8,132 bases of DNA, taken from the NCBI GenBank assembly GCA_022702195.1, contig JAKONB010000027.1, positions 1 to 8,132 of the forward strand, given 5' to 3'. Shown piece after piece: positions 6,958 through 8,132 of this stretch. The notes beneath the pieces were generated by a model. The model was not told where the DNA came from, did no database searches, and saw only the letters and a list, made by a program, of their open reading frames with translations. This DNA comes from Beijerinckiaceae bacterium (GTDB taxonomy: Bacteria > Pseudomonadota > Alphaproteobacteria > Rhizobiales > Beijerinckiaceae). The number at the start of each line of letters is the position of its first letter. Within the stretch, counting starts at the first letter, position 1. A program made the translations under genes and the position numbers.

Positions 6958-7218
6958 CTAGACCTCATCGCCATCGAACCAGGCGCCGATGACCTCGTCC
7001 GTGCGCCAGACGACCTTGCACGGCTGAGCCCTGTCGAAGAACAGGGAATAGAGGACGAAACGGTCGGGGACCACGGTGGTGTCGATCATCACCAGGTAGG
7101 CGCCGAGGTCCGTTGCCTCCTGGATCACGCATCCCTTGTGCGTGTGTTCGTCGATTGCGATGAAGCCGAACGCCGTCTGGGTATCCCGCTCGGAAGGAAG
7201 CAACGCAGTTGCGGCCAT
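6958..7218 (-). CDS. Small degenerate PilZ-like protein
   Basis: An 86-residue cytoplasmic protein with no signal or membrane segment. Its pattern resembles the short single-domain PilZ proteins common in alphaproteobacteria. GCVIQEATDLGAYLVM (29-44) sits where PilZ has its C-x-V-x-D-x-S-x-x-G-A-x-L motif. VVPDRFVLYSL (49-59) matches the usual V-P-x-x-F-x-L strand, and CKVVWRTDEVIGAWF (67-81) the closing C-x-V-x-W-R-x-x-x-x-I-G-x-x-F. The first Asp and the Ser are replaced by Glu34 and Thr36, and no RxxxR c-di-GMP motif precedes them (only Arg11), so nucleotide binding is doubtful. I chose the ATG at 7218-7216 because GAGAGGGG precedes it at good spacing. A longer start at 7287 (109 residues) is possible but has poor spacing and a non-conserved extension. 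The gene converges on the chemotaxis gene. The family call is by pattern only. Confidence 0.6.
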   Translation of the reverse strand: MAATALLPSERDTQTAFGFIAIDEHTHKGCVIQEATDLGAYLVMIDTTVVPDRFVLYSLFFDRAQPCKVVWRTDEVIGAWFDGDEV

Positions 7219-7222
7219 CGGA

Positions 7223-7248
7223 CCCCTCTCCCGGGTGGAGGCACCCGG
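7223..7248 (-). promoter_or_regulatory. Leader hairpin and ribosome binding site of the PilZ-like gene
   Basis: Read on the minus strand, CCGGGTG and CACCCGG (7248-7242 and 7237-7231) form a perfect 7-bp stem with a CCTC loop. GAGAGGGG (7230-7223) follows at once, ending 4 bases before the ATG at 7218-7216; its GAGG core (7228-7225) lies 6 bases from the ATG. The loop CCTC is complementary to that GAGG, so the hairpin could mask the ribosome binding site through a pseudoknot. The structure is seen; the control is inferred. Confidence 0.45.
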
Positions 7249-7507
7249 CGCTATCGGCCTGTCATCGGTCCCATCATTTGTTAACATAACCCTTCAAGAA
7301 TCAATCCTCGTGCGAATTTTTCTCGTTTGAAGATGCATTTTCGAAGCTCGGTCCGATATCGTTCGGTCGTTGCCTCCTCGAGCGAAGCCCCATCCGTCGT
7401 TCGGAAGGCCTCGGTCGGATGCGATCGCAGGCCCGTTCGCGACGGTTCGACCGCGCCCCGGCCCTTGTGCTGGCCGGGCGTTCGGGCATGGCTCTTCTCC
7501 AAAAGAC

Positions 7508-7514
7508 GGAGGAG
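7508..7514 (+). promoter_or_regulatory. Ribosome binding site deciding the GTG start of the acyl-CoA synthetase
   Basis: GGAGGAG ends 9 bases before the GTG at 7524-7526. The in-frame ATG at 7488 has no purine-rich site before it, and using it would place this strong site inside the gene. Confidence 0.7.
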
Positions 7515-7523
7515 CCCGATCCC

Positions 7524-8132
7524 GTGTCCGACGCCCTGATCCCGCATGACCGGCCGGTGCCGGCCCGGTTCAACGCCGCCCGCCATTGTCTGGCCGAGAA
7601 TGCCCGCCGGAGCCCCGACAAGGTCGCCCTGGTGATGGCCCGGGGCGGCGGATCGGCGACCCACCTCACCTTCGGCGAGGCCGACCGCGCGGTCCGGGGC
7701 ATCGGCCGGGGGCTGCGCGAGGCCGGGCTCCGGCCCGGCGACCGGGTGATGATCCGCATGGGCAACGAGGCGGATTACGTCCTCGTCTATTTCGGCGCCC
7801 TCGCCGCCGGCCTCGTGGCCCTGCCCTCCTCGCCGCAATTGACGGCGGGCGAGGCGGCGTTCCTGATGGAGAATTCCGGCGCGCGCGCGGTGGTGGCGGG
7901 GGCCGATCGCCCGATCGACCGGGATGGGCTGGACGGCCGCCTCCTGCTCGGATCGGCCGACATCGCCGCCATGAAGGCCGGCCCGGCGCTCGCCGACTAC
8001 GCCGACACCGCGGCCGACGATCCGGCGACCCTGGTCTACACCTCCGGCACCACCAGCCGTCCCAAGGGCGTGCTGCACGCCCATCGGGCGATCTACGGAC
8101 GGCGCCCGATGCACGCGCATTGGCTCGGCCTC
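7524..8132 (+). CDS. AMP-dependent acyl-CoA synthetase/ligase (3' end outside the window)
   Basis: Adenylate-forming enzyme expected to activate a carboxylic acid with ATP and join it to CoA. The window holds 203 codons of an expected 500-550. The N-terminal part ARFNAARHCLAENAR (about 12-26) and SPDKVALV are typical of the acyl-CoA synthetase N-domain. LTFGEADRAV, GLRPGDRVMIRMGN and YFGALAAGLVALPSS follow in the usual order. The ATP phosphate-binding motif is TSGTTSRPKGVLHAH from residue 173, with Ser178 where most members have Gly (TSGTTGxPKG). The later adenylation motifs and the catalytic Lys are outside. The start is GTG at 7524 behind GGAGGAG; an ATG at 7488 would add 12 residues. Medium-chain or aromatic acid ligases share this pattern, so the substrate cannot be assigned. 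Nothing links it by operon to the genes on its left. Confidence 0.9.
   Translation, partial: MSDALIPHDRPVPARFNAARHCLAENARRSPDKVALVMARGGGSATHLTFGEADRAVRGIGRGLREAGLRPGDRVMIRMGNEADYVLVYFGALAAGLVALPSSPQLTAGEAAFLMENSGARAVVAGADRPIDRDGLDGRLLLGSADIAAMKAGPALADYADTAADDPATLVYTSGTTSRPKGVLHAHRAIYGRRPMHAHWLGL

Larger units (their letters stand above)
7219..7523. other. AT-rich divergent intergenic region
   Basis: This 305-base stretch lies between the starts of the PilZ-like gene (leftward) and the acyl-CoA synthetase (rightward). About 7262-7345 is markedly AT-rich for this window, with TTGTTAACATAA and GAATTTTTCTCG, and probably holds promoters in one or both directions. On the minus strand TTGATT at about 7300 is a possible -35, but no good -10 follows at 16-18 bases. 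The remainder (7346-7500) is GC-rich with no credible gene. Confidence 0.5.

Noticed and set aside
6636..6992. Open frames on both strands (118 and 105-107 codons) in the gap after the chemoreceptor
   Set aside because: Arg- and Pro-rich with no motif or ribosome binding site, and overlapping the ends of two real genes.
7219..7287. A 23-residue N-terminal extension of the PilZ-like protein from an ATG at 7287
   Set aside because: The purine-rich AAGGG is only about 2 bases from that ATG, whereas GAGAGGGG fits the ATG at 7218; the extension matches nothing in the family.

Overview
The window is GC-rich (roughly 70 percent by eye). Its protein families and codon use suggest an alphaproteobacterium, most likely of the Methylobacterium/Methylorubrum type. 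That placement is inferred from protein style, not from a marker gene. The layout is ordinary chromosomal: seven protein genes, two of them cut by the window edges, with no tRNA, rRNA, CRISPR array, insertion sequence or phage gene seen.

Left part (1-4877): the 5' two-thirds of an aldo/keto reductase gene runs leftward out of the window. It is divergent from a three-gene operon encoding a periplasmic molybdenum aldehyde oxidoreductase of the PaoABC (YagTSR) type. paoA is the Tat-targeted subunit with two [2Fe-2S] clusters, paoB the FAD subunit with the extra four-cysteine [4Fe-4S] insert, and paoC the molybdenum cofactor subunit with the catalytic Glu. In the known E. coli enzyme the three subunits fold in the cytoplasm and are exported together on the PaoA signal peptide to oxidise aldehydes to acids. 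The divergent reductase may also act on carbonyls, so the two transcription units may share a theme of aldehyde handling. The dedicated maturation gene paoD is not next to the operon.

Middle (4878-6726): a non-coding stretch of about 470 bases begins with two hairpins, probably the end of the pao transcript. It leads to a gene for a soluble, membrane-free methyl-accepting chemotaxis protein. That protein has a clear signalling hairpin tip and an unusual C-terminal helical domain resembling a CZB domain without its zinc ligands.

Right part (6727-8132): the chemotaxis gene converges on a small leftward gene for a degenerate PilZ-like protein. A perfect 9-bp hairpin lies between them. Upstream of the small gene is an AT-rich divergent intergenic region. 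Beyond it an AMP-dependent acyl-CoA synthetase begins on the + strand and runs out of the window just after its phosphate-binding motif. The most interesting points are the loss of zinc ligands in the chemotaxis protein's C-terminal domain, a leader hairpin whose loop could pair with the Shine-Dalgarno sequence of the PilZ-like gene, and the pao operon without paoD. I see no clearly novel multi-gene system.
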